A program made the position numbers and the translations under genes. The notes below the pieces were generated by a model. It had not been told where the DNA came from and searched no databases. It was given only the letters and a program-made list of their open reading frames with translations. Below, piece by piece: positions 7,401 to 16,860 of a stretch of DNA of 18,523 nucleotides. How positions within the stretch are numbered: the first letter of the stretch is position 1; each line of letters opens with the position of its first letter. Source of the stretch: Cerioporus squamosus (taxonomy: Eukaryota > Basidiomycota > Agaricomycetes > Polyporales > Polyporaceae); assembly GCA_022592435.1 (NCBI GenBank), contig JABYQS010000553.1, forward strand, positions 1 through 18,523. The letters run 5' to 3'.

Positions 7401-10400
7401 TCAGACTGCAACCGGGTGCCAATGCGGCCGCTTCCAGCCTTTGGGCCAGAACGTCGCCTTCTCCGGCTCCTTCTCCTCGGTAAGAGTGCTCTCCGAGTCG
7501 GCGCGCGACCGTAAGAGCCTGGAGGGCCTCACGTAGTCGCGTTTTCTGGCCGGATACTGCGTCGCCGAGCTTTCATTCGTGTCCACCCGTTTGACTGTGA
7601 CCATCGCGGATTCCTGCTTAGCATGTTGTCCTTCATAAGCAAGCAATCCCGTCGGCTCAAAGACGTGCTCATGCTGGGTGCTGAGAAGCTGCTTGAGCTT
7701 TTCGACGGTCTTGGATAGGGTCGCTACCTGGAAGACCAGGTCATTGAGCTGTTGCTGGAAGGCCAAGGACGTGCGTCAGCTTGATTGATGTCGATGTTCG
7801 AATTTACAGGATATGCATACCGCCTGCGATGAGCGAGTCATGGCATCGATGAGCTTGCGGTAGCGCGGCGGCGTCCCGTGGAACAGCGCGCCTCACAGGG
7901 TCTCTGCAGCCGTGCGACACCTGGGACCCTGATACAGCCAGGTCACATACAGTCAGCCAGCGCTCATCCTTGCGGGATGTATCATACCTCATGGCGGACG
8001 TTTCGGAAAAGGCCGTCGGCGTAGCGGTCGATCTGCAGGTCGATGTTGCGTCCTTGAGACCGCCAGCCGCGCATGAGCTCCTGCATACGGGCTTGGAACG
8101 CGAAGAATGTGACGAGGCACGACTGCGCCGTGTCCTCGATCTTGCGTAGCTCGCCGAGTTGGTCACGCGAGCCAGAGGACGGTTGGAGGAAGGACTTGAT
8201 GGCGTCGTGGATACGCTGCGCCAGGACGTAGAAGAGACACATGATATGCTACGACATTGTTAGAGAGTTGAGTAGGAGACAATTTAAGAGACAGACTAGT
8301 TCAGGTCGACGACTGCCCGCGACCGCAGCGACGTCAGAATCGTTCTTGAGGTGATAGTTCAACTTCTCCAGTCTGCCAGTGATATCCTGCACCTCCTGCT
8401 CGCAATACTTCTCTTGGAGCAGACGAAGCTCGGGAGGAACCTTGGCCTCCGAGAGGTCGTCGACATCTTCGACGTAAAGAAGGTAGCCGAGGGACTCCAT
8501 GATGTCGTGGATTGTCTGCCAGTTGTCGGGATTGGCGCACCGGACAGACATATGGCTCTGAATGCCATCTTCTATGTCCTTGTCGACCATGCACTCTTCA
8601 ATACGCCGATAGTACCTGCATAAATATGTTACGGCAGCTCTACTGTGATCCCACGCCACGGAGGCACCTACCAGGCATTGTTATTAGTCCAGCCGCAGGC
8701 GCAACTAGATATGTTGCCGCCGTTCAGTCATACAACGATCGAATAAATCGGATCCGACTCACAATGCAAACCACTGTGCTGTCGACCATCCCTCCGGGCA
8801 CACCGCTGAGAACTTGTTCATCTCTGAGGCGGATATGAGGTCGCTGCCGTCCTCGTCAACCATATCGCCGATGGCAGAGTGGTCTACAGGGTGTCGAGGT
8901 GAATACTTCGCACGTATCGGTGGCATGGTCCACAGCAACTCACAAGTTGCACGGGCGAAGATGTCGACGGTCCATGCATCTTGGTGTGGCATGTGGTAAT
9001 CGTGCAGATGCTCCCGGAAGCGCGCATCGTAGAACACATGTAGTGCTAGGATGGATCAATGAGGAGCAGAGACTTTGCAACGGTGATGGCTCACCTTCAA
9101 CAAACACCGAACACTTCACGCTTGACCGCCATCGGTTCTCTGCAGGCGAGGGTGAGCGTTGGTTAGCGATCACGGTTAAACTACTCACCCTCCCATATCC
9201 TTCGCACTTCGTGCCCGTCGATAAGCTCGTGGTGGCCTTTGCTCATCTATAGCTTACATATTGTACCTAAATATGGCTCCATCTGTGAAGTAGGACGTAC
9301 CTGGCGGGACAGTTGGCCTCGACACGAAGCAATCGCTTCCAGCAGGCTCATCTCGACTTGCTCGACCTTCATGTCGAAATGGCGGCTGCAAAGGAAGTAA
9401 GGCTCAATGCTCCTTGAGATTAGTACAAAGGAGACCAGCGACGCACCTATGGATCTCGAGCAGATCGTTGAAATCCCGGCGCAGCGTCTCCTTCATCGTT
9501 TCGGTGACCTTCTCATGCAACAACAAACCCAGTTTCGCAAGGAGCTCGTCATCCTGAAGTGTCGTGATAGGTACAGTGCCTGGAGTGTCCGCATCAACGT
9601 ACCCACCTGGACAATCTGGTCAGCGCCATGCTCCTCGATGAAGTCCGTCGCCTCGGGATGGTCTACACGTTCGAGTTTCGCTACATGTGCCAAGATTGCC
9701 TCCAAGCGGTCGGTGCTAGCCTTGACATCGGTCATGGTGGTGCTGAGGCTCTTGAGTTGGGAGTGAGTTCGCCTGGCTATCCGGGCGTTCAGCATGCGTT
9801 CCAAGGCGGCTCTGTGCTCCTGGAATGCTTCGTGAAGATGCTTCAACTTCTCATGGTGGCGGTGAGCGAGAAGAAGCTTGTCTGTTGGCGATCGTGGTTA
9901 GTAAAGCAGGCGATCGAGAGTATAAGATGGTTTACACAGCCGCTGCCATTGTCCATGATAAAGACTAGAGCGAGTGTCGTCAGGATGTCCATGCCATAGA
10001 CAACGCAAGGAGCGGTGACTTACTCCACATAGGCACCTATGGTCGAGATGGTCAGCTTATATGAGCGTCCATGAAGAATGACTGACCGAAGTCTTTGATG
10101 GTCGACACCATCTGCTGAAAGGTTTCCTCCACATTCTTCGTTAGTTCATCTTCTGGTCCCTCAATTTCGCGCAAGACCCTGATACAATTGACAGCGTCAA
10201 GCTATCCTCTGCCATCAGCAGATGATTCATGAGCCGACAAGTCTATCGTACCATATGCTTGTACACGATGACGATGCGGATGTCGTTCTCTGAGTGCAGT
10301 TTGTACACCTGGACGAAAGCCTGTTCCCAACAGCGTCATCATATGCAAAGAGCATGCTGCAGAACGTCGACCTACAGCCAAAGCGCCATGTACAATCTGG

Positions 10401-11272
10401 ATAATATATACTCGAGCGTCACCGTCCGTCCCTATGCGCTTGCTGATATGTTGCTCACCTTCGCTATGGGATGGAGCTCGGCAAGATGCTCGACGAACTT
10501 GAGGATGTAGTCAACGGTGTGAATGATCTTGTCTGCCACCTTCTCGACTTCACCAAGGGTACGTTTGGCTGCGAGGCCGGACGTGAGCACGGTGAGCAGT
10601 ATAGCGAGACACTGGCGAGCAATCGCGCACTTACCCGGTATACAGAGCAACTGTTCTGCTATCATCTTGAGGCCGCATTCGGCATCCGCCTGCAACGAAT
10701 CTGGTGCATCCGAGTGAGCTATAGAGTCCTAAACGGCGTACTGAAGCTTACCCATCCGCTCATCCTTATGGTACTTGTTGGGTGCCTGCGGACCAGCACC
10801 CACGATGGGACTCGGGCTCTCCGTCCAGACGATGGTGGACATATGATCTAGCGACGACGACGAACGGTCAGTCCTCTTTAGTACCATATGCGAATTTGGA
10901 CCTACCAGGCTGTTCAACTCGGGCGAATCGACTACGCGAAGGCGCCTGGGCTTGCATCCTTGGGGTAGAGACGCGATCTGGGAATGCGAGGAGGAGTGTC
11001 TGGGTAATCCCAGTAAGAGACGACGCCTCTTCATATAACCTATGCCTCGCGACTCAGTCAATTCCAATGATTTGGCCAGGATATCATATGGGGCAGGTCC
11101 AGCAGGACGATTGTCGCGAGGTCTATAGTTCACAACCTTAACGACCAGCTGAGACTACCACTTGGACCCGCCGAAGTTCGTAGTTCACCGGCCTCACCAC
11201 GCGTGGTGGCCATCGCGATGGTGTGCCGGAGTTAGCTTGTGCCGAGGGGAGCGTCGCTGTTTCCCCGCTCAT
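7401..11272 (-). CDS. Multi-exon coiled-coil/EF-hand protein of unknown function
   Basis: About 19 exons on the minus strand can be phased together with GT-AG introns: 11272-11198, 11136-10902, 10847-10752, 10700-10459, 10320-10252, 10201-10087, 10036-10024, 9964-9936, 9881-9607, 9553-9447, 9385-9301, 9246-9189, 9139-9095, 9045-8763, 8704-8672, 8615-8297, 8248-7988, 7891-7821 and 7754-7401 (TGA). The total is about 920 residues. In order: a basic, low-complexity N-terminus; a helical region (GEVEKVADKIIHTVDYILKF, AFVQVYKLHSENDIRIV); a charged coiled-coil-like stretch at 9607-9881; a segment with YHMPHQDAWTVDIFAR; then a canonical EF-hand loop DEDGSDLISASE (8822-8857), with acidic or hydroxyl residues at positions 1, 3, 5 and 9 and glutamate at 12, followed by GWSTAQWFAF; and a helical C-terminal half with a final polar tail. 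Calcium binding is inferred from the loop only. The exon 17/18 junction is out of frame by two bases. The start is uncertain: an ATG at 10842 inside exon 3 is an alternative. Confidence 0.72.
8822..8857 (-). other. EF-hand calcium-binding loop
   Basis: Twelve codons encode DEDGSDLISASE. Positions 1, 3, 5, 9 and 12 carry D, D, S, S and E, position 8 is I, and position 6 is D instead of the common G. This meets the EF-hand loop consensus. Flanking residues (AIGDMV before, MNKFSAVCPEGW after) could form the two helices. Only one such loop was found in the gene; EF-hands usually work in pairs, so the partner may be degenerate. Confidence 0.75.
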
Positions 11273-12120
11273 AACGGAAAGTATTCCACGTCAGGTAGGA
11301 ATAGTTTGCGCGAAATATGAGAGTGACCGTAAGCCCACCTGTATATACTATGATTCGTCCATTACTTCGAGTGGCGTTCATGTGCTGGCGTCCGGTCGCT
11401 GGGAGGCTACTTCTGTGGGCAGTGGAGTGAGCCAGACGGGTGCAAGAGTGCTTCCGAAAAATACGCGTGGTGGTTCCCTAGAACATTCCTGTAGCTGCTT
11501 GCTTGGAAGGTGGATGAGTGTAGGTTCTCTCTGGCAGCTCTCAGTGCCCGCAAACCGGCTGCATGTTGCGCGATAGCATCACCTACCGCTCCAACACGAT
11601 AACATGCACATTGCACACAGCAAACGTGTTGGCGAAGATGTAAACGATTAACTCTGGAGTGACCAGTTTTCAATCTGCTTCGGGACTTTTCACTGACATG
11701 CCGCAAGTGCCCTCCGAAGCGTTCCCAGACCGATGGCCACCTTGATAAGTATCAGTGGACCCTCAGCCCTGCACTGTTTCGTGGCATCTTCCGACACGCG
11801 CTCACCTATCATAAGTATACCGCGGCCGACAAGCAAGCCACCTTCAACTTGAGATCGAGGTACATAGGAAGACGCTGCATGGCAAGACGAACCTTGTGGC
11901 TAGATCCACGACTGAGTCGCGCCCCGACTCTTCGGCGCTCTCTCGGAACCTCCCGAGGCCTCCCGTACGAAACATTCGCGGGATACAGCCACACAACACT
12001 GCCGCGGTGCGACCGATTCAAACGATGGTTTCTACGCTACATACAAGAAGAATAACGTTAATGCTTGGGAGCGGGAGGATGAGGGTGGGGGGTGTAGAAA
12101 GGGCACTATACTAACACTTC
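11273..12120. other. Unassigned region upstream of EF-hand gene
   Basis: No firm gene. The promoter of the minus-strand EF-hand gene should be here. One minus-strand frame, 11899-11690, is open for 69 codons behind an acceptor-like TAG and contains VEGGLLVGRGILMIGERV and ILIKVAIGLGTLRRALAACQ, which looks like amphipathic or hydrophobic helix. It has no ATG-initiated upstream partner that I could join. A second minus-strand frame at 11407-11706 is partly helical (VGAVGDAIAQHAAGLRALRA). These could be exons or remnants of an unrecognised gene; neither matches a family I know. Confidence 0.3.
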
Positions 12121-14159
12121 GGTACTAGTAGCACGAGCGCACAACATACGAACGCCAAAGAGAAGTGAAGAGAAGAGAAACGAAGAACAGATGGCGATGG
12201 CCAGGAGAAACCATGAACTTGAAGGGTCCGTGAAGATGTAAGTAAGTATGATCATGAAGAGTCCGTCGTATCAATGGAGATTTCGCCACATGCTAAAACC
12301 TCGTGAGGACGAGCCATCCGAGTCCCGTCTGCCGTGTTGTCTTCCACAATCCACTGCCCACCAACCGACACGTATTCGCACGACGGCGTTCCCACACGCG
12401 ACTAACAAGCACACAGTAGGGTACCTGGAAGGCCAGCATAATTATATAAACACACACCACAAAGGGGGCACAAACGAGCGTGGGACGCCGAGCCACGCTG
12501 GACGACGAGTTGGAGCGCGCAGGGTTTCCAGTGCGGGACGAGCGGAGGGGGGATAGGAAGAATGGAAGAGGAGGGGATGGAAGAGCGAGGGATGTCGTGG
12601 AATGGGATGTGACGGGGGGATAAGGATGCGTACGTAGGAGACGAAGGACATCGAGGTAAGGGATGATTTTGGAGGCGACGAGGGCAAGGGGTATGTTGTG
12701 GGAGAGAGGGGGAGGCAGGAGGAAGGACACGGAGACGGAGACGGAGGCGGAAACAGAGACGGCCACGGAGACGGACGGGCGACCGAGCGTAAATCCGTCC
12801 ACGGATGCTTGAGCTCGCTCGCACTGGCGGGAACGGAGCACGCTGCACGGCACGCATCTCCAATCCAGGTCGTGCACCGCATGAAACCTGGGACCCGCCG
12901 TCAGTTCTGGGAGTTTGGGGTCTGAATGCCTGGATATCGGGTCGCTCGACAGCTGCTGGTGAGCTGTTACAGTGACACTGCAGTGCGGGACCAGGGTGGG
13001 TGGGCACTGGGCCGAATCCCCGAACCCGAGCACGAACTCGGAACGGGCAGCTCGACGTCCGCATGCGGCGAAGCTGTGTGCCTAACCGACGGGGGATCCG
13101 AGGGACGAGCGACCGGCGTTGACGTTCGTGCTCGTGTTCGAAACACGGGGACCGAGACAGGGAACAGAGTCACGACACGAGACCGAGGCACCCATGCTAT
13201 AGCCAGCGCATCCGGGCTGGGGCTGGGAAGCCGGAGTACATGTTGATTGGGAGGCTGAGGCTGGGAAGGGGAGTTGGGGATACGCTGGTCCGAGGTCGGA
13301 GGCTGGCTGGCGGTGAGCCTGCACAGTGCACAGCCCTCGCGCCGCCGATGGGCGGGGGCCTGCGACACGGGGGTCGGGGGATCCGGGCGGGACAGGGGAA
13401 GGCGACCGCTCGTCTGGCTCTGGTCAGATCTCAGAGCGATGAAGCAGCAAGCGGGCCTTGGGCAACGTAGGTTACGGGAGGCCAGGTGTGTCTGGCGAGA
13501 CAGGGCAGGGATAACGAGCGGACGGCCGACGGACACAGATGGGTGGGCGGGGCACAAAGGGCTTGTGGCGAATTCCAAGAAGACAACGTGTAGTAAGAAA
13601 GAGGCAGTAGGCACTAGCGCGTAGTAGGGTGAACATAGAACCGAAAAGTGTCCATAGCACCAAAGGCGAATGACTTCTCTTTGTCGCTATTAATATCCGT
13701 GGTAACATAAGATATAATGACCAACGGCTGAGTGGCTGCAGGAGCGGCGTGGGGGCGGATAGAGTGGCAGGGTGGGTGGGTAAGGTTGCGGGCAGCGGTG
13801 GGAAGGCCGCGCCGAAGGGGGAGGAAGGGGAGACTAGGGAGGGGAAGCGCAACGGAGAGCAGGGAAGGGCGGTAGTAAGCTATGCTAACGCGGTATGGCG
13901 ACGAACGAACATTGGATACAATCTTCCTCAGCAAAACCCTCGAACCAAACGAACAGAACGGCAACGGCAGGACGAACAGCGAAAACGCGAACAACAACAG
14001 CAGCGACGACAGTGACGATGACGAAGATAGCGTCAGGCAGACATGAGCGACCAACAACCAGGAAGACAGGAAGACAACAGCAACGACGGAATGGACGCAA
14101 GGATGATGTTCCCTGCAAGACATTCCAGCATCACACCAGCAGTCTGACAACCACCAGTG
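12121..14159. other. Two-kilobase low-complexity, strand-asymmetric region
   Basis: The plus strand is rich in purines and the minus strand in C/T tracts over most of this stretch, with G-rich runs at about 13340-13400 and a CAA/CAG/GAC-rich stretch at about 13960-14035. A TATA-like string (TATATAAA) lies at 12443-12450. Long frames on both strands owe their length to the skewed, low-complexity composition and contain runs such as SVSVAVSVS and GDGDGGG; I do not treat them as genes. The region probably combines the 3' untranslated region of the membrane-protein gene with promoter or long 5' leader sequence. Low-complexity DNA of this length between genes is longer than elsewhere in the window. 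Confidence 0.5.
12726..12782 (+). repeat. Imperfect GGAGAC-type hexamer repeat
   Basis: The hexamer GGAGAC and one-base variants (GGAGGC, GGAAAC, AGAGAC, GGCCAC) recur in register, roughly eight to nine copies across this interval. It is a degenerate minisatellite-like tract; no function is evident. Confidence 0.6.
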
Positions 14160-14173
14160 CTAGTGCTGGTGGT
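14150..14173 (-). other. Eight-base-pair inverted repeat around the membrane-protein stop codon
   Basis: ACCACCAG at 14150-14157 is the exact reverse complement of CTGGTGGT at 14166-14173, with an 8-base spacer that contains the TAG stop codon (14160-14162 on the minus strand). In RNA it could form a GC-rich hairpin with the stop in the loop. No function is established. Confidence 0.55.
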
Positions 14174-15786
14174 CCTGCACCGTCGCCGTGTCGTTCCCAT
14201 CGTCGCTGCTGAGCGTTTCGACGCGGACGCCTCTCGATGAGCTCACGCTACGTATGTCACGTCCTTCCTCCGCAAGCTCTGCGCTGATGAGTTCCGCGCG
14301 GTTGGGTCCCTGACCATGGTCGTCGGGGCTTTCGCCCTCTTCTACCGGCCTGTCCGCAAAGTCGGGTTTGCGGAGAGCCTGCCGGAAGGCGTTCGCCATG
14401 ATGGCTGCGTCGGCGCCGGAGAACGGACCAGCATCGCTCGTCCGCGAGGTCATTGACGCACCGTCGTGGCCGTCACCACCGATGGACGACGGCCGGTTGC
14501 TGTACGCGCCCGCGCCATAGCCAGCGGCCGCACCTACACCCGCTCCAAGCGCGGAGGACCCGATGACGGGCGACTGAGGCCCGCCGCCACGATCAGCGTT
14601 GGCCATCATAGGTGTAGAGGAGCCCATAGAGTTCCGGTGGGAGAGGGTTCCGTCGCGCCGCTGGCGGAAGCGCCGTATCATGTAGAAGGCCAGGATACCC
14701 GTGGCAAGGAGTGCGAAGAAACCAAGGACGACGATGACAGCGATGGCCCACTTGGGGAAGGCGCCATTATTGCTGCCGCCTTGCACTGATACTCCTCCGG
14801 TGGCATTGGGATCTGCGCCGCTCGCACCTGGCGTACTTGTTGTCGTAGGTAAAGATGTCTGGCTCGTTGTCAGCGATGCAGATGCTGCCGATGCTGAGGC
14901 GGCTGATCTAGAGGATGCTGCTGATGCTGAAGACATGGACGCAATCACGGAGTCGGCGAAGGTTGTCTCTGAAGTATGACGTCTTTAGCGGCGTGTTCGA
15001 TAGCAGAAAAGCATAGGAATTTGACTCACGGACTGCGGTGAACGTTGCTTGAGGGACATCGGTGTTCTCTATAGGGCGATCGTTGCGTGTGATCAACCAG
15101 TAGAAAGGGAAAGAGACGTTCTGTCCGCTCCAGCTCTCGCCTCTCGTGCCCCACCAACGGTCGTCAATCTGGACATGGTGCTGGCCAGCTGTCCGGGTAG
15201 GATTAACGACGTCGGTGACGTTCAATACTTGGTCACCAGAGTCGGCGTGGAAGAGGTAGAGGTTGACAAGATTCGTCTGGGCCCACTGGGGTAGCCTGCT
15301 GTTCCCTGAGAGAACGGGCGATGTGGGTATGGGAAAACGTGAAAGAGAAGGTGAAGAGGTGACTTACAGACGAAGGTGGCCCACTCGTGCTGGGCGACGG
15401 TGGTGGAGGAGTTGGGATAACATGAGACGACATCGTTGCCAGAGTCGAAACACTTGTCGAGGGCGGCGTCTGTGCAGGACGGACCGCAGGAAGACGAACA
15501 CGGAAAGAGACACGAACATGAGAGCGCACGCGACACGACACGTAGGCGTTAGGGCGGAGGCGACAGACACGATGTGGACAAAATGTTGAGACTTTGGATA
15601 TGGAGAAGGAGAGATGGGGGACGAACCTATGGCAGCCTGATCAGCAATGCTGGTGTCCCTCGCCGCACGCTCGTAGAACGAGTCGTGGATGCGCCTCCGC
15701 TTCATACCCTGCTGGACGGGGGTAGGTGGAGCAGTCTGTGCGGGGGCGGGCGGGGCATGGCGGCTCGAAGACGCGAGCATGGGCAT
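14160..15786 (-). CDS. Single-pass membrane protein, Ser/Ala-rich stalk, Agaricomycete-type
   Basis: Exons on the minus strand: 15786-15627, 15469-15368, 15305-15030 and 14968-14160 (TAG), with introns of 157, 62 and 61 bases, all in phase. The extracellular part reads SIADQAAIDAALDKCFDSG, DVVSCYPNSSTTVAQHEW, WNSRLPQWAQTNLVNLYLFH, VQIDDRWWGTRGESWSGQN and FYWLITRNDRPIENTDVPQA; it has several N-glycosylation-type sites and a cysteine pair. A Ser/Ala/Thr-rich stalk follows, then a transmembrane helix WAIAVIVVLGFFALLATG (about 14676-14750) with a basic stop-transfer RRFRQRR. The cytoplasmic tail has Gly/Ser-rich parts and FSGADAAIMANAFRQALRKP. This layout resembles SKG6/MID2-like fungal surface sensors, but I cannot assign a named family; function (wall sensing or polarity) is inference. 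The first in-frame ATG is 15786, but hydrophobic, signal-peptide-like codons (PLLLVTLLWP) lie just upstream in the same open frame, so the true start is unresolved. Confidence 0.78.
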
Positions 15787-16860
15787 GGGCCAGAGAAGGG
15801 TGACGAGGAGGAGAGGGGGCTGGCGTGTCGTGAGCAGGACAAGTGGGTGGTGCGCGATGGGGAGCAAACTGGCATGACCAGAGGGCGAAGAGAGCGGTGC
15901 CCTCGAGCTCGGGGAGCGGGGAAGCGTCTGCGCGGACGAAGGAGAGGGCGGGCAGCAGAGCAGCGAGGAAGAGAGGACGAAGGGCTCACGCTCGCCAAAC
16001 CCGGTGGAAACACGGCGACATCACCAGAATTGCCCATCCTGGGAGAATTCATCACGCCCAAACGCTCCCCCGCCTCCCGCCCCTTCCCCCGTCCGCCGCT
16101 CGTCGTCTCTCGCTCTCTGGATGCTGCCTGTGCAGGGCTGTATACGCTGTGTCCGCCACCGAGCACACCGTCTTTCCCGCCGCCGTCGCTGCCACGCGGA
16201 AAGCGCCAGCTCACGGCCGCGGTCCGAGAAGCTCTGGGAACACTCCGTCCCGAATCGATGGCCTTCTTCACATTCACTCCAGGCCTCCGTCCGCGTCCGT
16301 GCGCGAACGTCGTCGCTGCAGAAGATAGCACCAAGAGTAGTCACTAGAGTGTGGACCACGTCTACCACGTTCGAGACCGCACGCTCTCCGCGCCGCCCCA
16401 GGCGAGGCACAGGAACTCTCTCCGCTCCACCCCCTCCCTCATCACCGACGTCAGATCCGGCCTCCCCGCTACCAACGCCAACGCCCAAGTCGTCCAACGG
16501 CATGTTCGTCTCAGGCCGTCTGCGAGTGTCTATCGCCTGATAACATGATACCTGCTGATACGTGATGTCCTCGCGCGCGTAGTCCGTGCAGAAACTCTAC
16601 CATCTGCTCCCGGTGATCCCGCCTAAAAAGCCCTGTGTGCGCCGACGGACGTCCCTCGCCGCGCCCGCTGCTCAGCCGTTTCGTTGTCCGTCCCGACGCT
16701 GCCTCCGTCGTGATGCACTCGACGTCCGCTGCGTCCGTGTCTCGCAACGACACGTCTAGTACCAGCTCGTCTCTCCTAATACTTTTATGCAACTTTTACC
16801 CTCTTTCTGTCGCTCGCTGGGAACCCGCCACGATATCAACAGCGGCCGGATTCTGACAAT
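15787..16860. other. Upstream region of membrane-protein gene, no gene called
   Basis: GC-rich sequence with long overlapping frames on both strands, all proline/arginine/serine-rich and unlike known proteins. Part belongs to the 5' end of the minus-strand membrane-protein gene: the frame stays open without an ATG up to about 16010. A second frame at about 15875-15980 reads RPLFLAALLPALSFVRA, also signal-peptide-like, but it cannot be joined in frame. The rest is presumably promoter. Confidence 0.4.

Noticed and set aside
7804..8166. 120-codon minus-strand frame overlapping exon 17 of the EF-hand gene
   Set aside because: It is out of frame with the helical exon 17 reading (CLFYVLAQRIHDAIKSFL) and spans an intron.
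12726..12782. Possible CRISPR-like or regulatory direct repeats
   Set aside because: The hexamers are contiguous and degenerate, without spacers, and the host is a eukaryote: simple minisatellite.
12293..13033. 246-codon minus-strand open frame
   Set aside because: Its length comes from skewed, repetitive composition (SVSV runs, polyproline); overlapping frames of similar length exist on the same strand and no domain is visible.
13895..14212. 105-codon Thr/Gln/Arg-rich plus-strand frame
   Set aside because: Product of CAA/ACA-rich low-complexity DNA in the presumed 3' untranslated region of the opposite gene.
15702..16334. 210-codon minus-strand frame upstream of the membrane-protein gene
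   Set aside because: Gly/Arg/Ser/Pro-rich with no recognisable motif; overlaps a different frame that is joined in phase to the membrane-protein exons.
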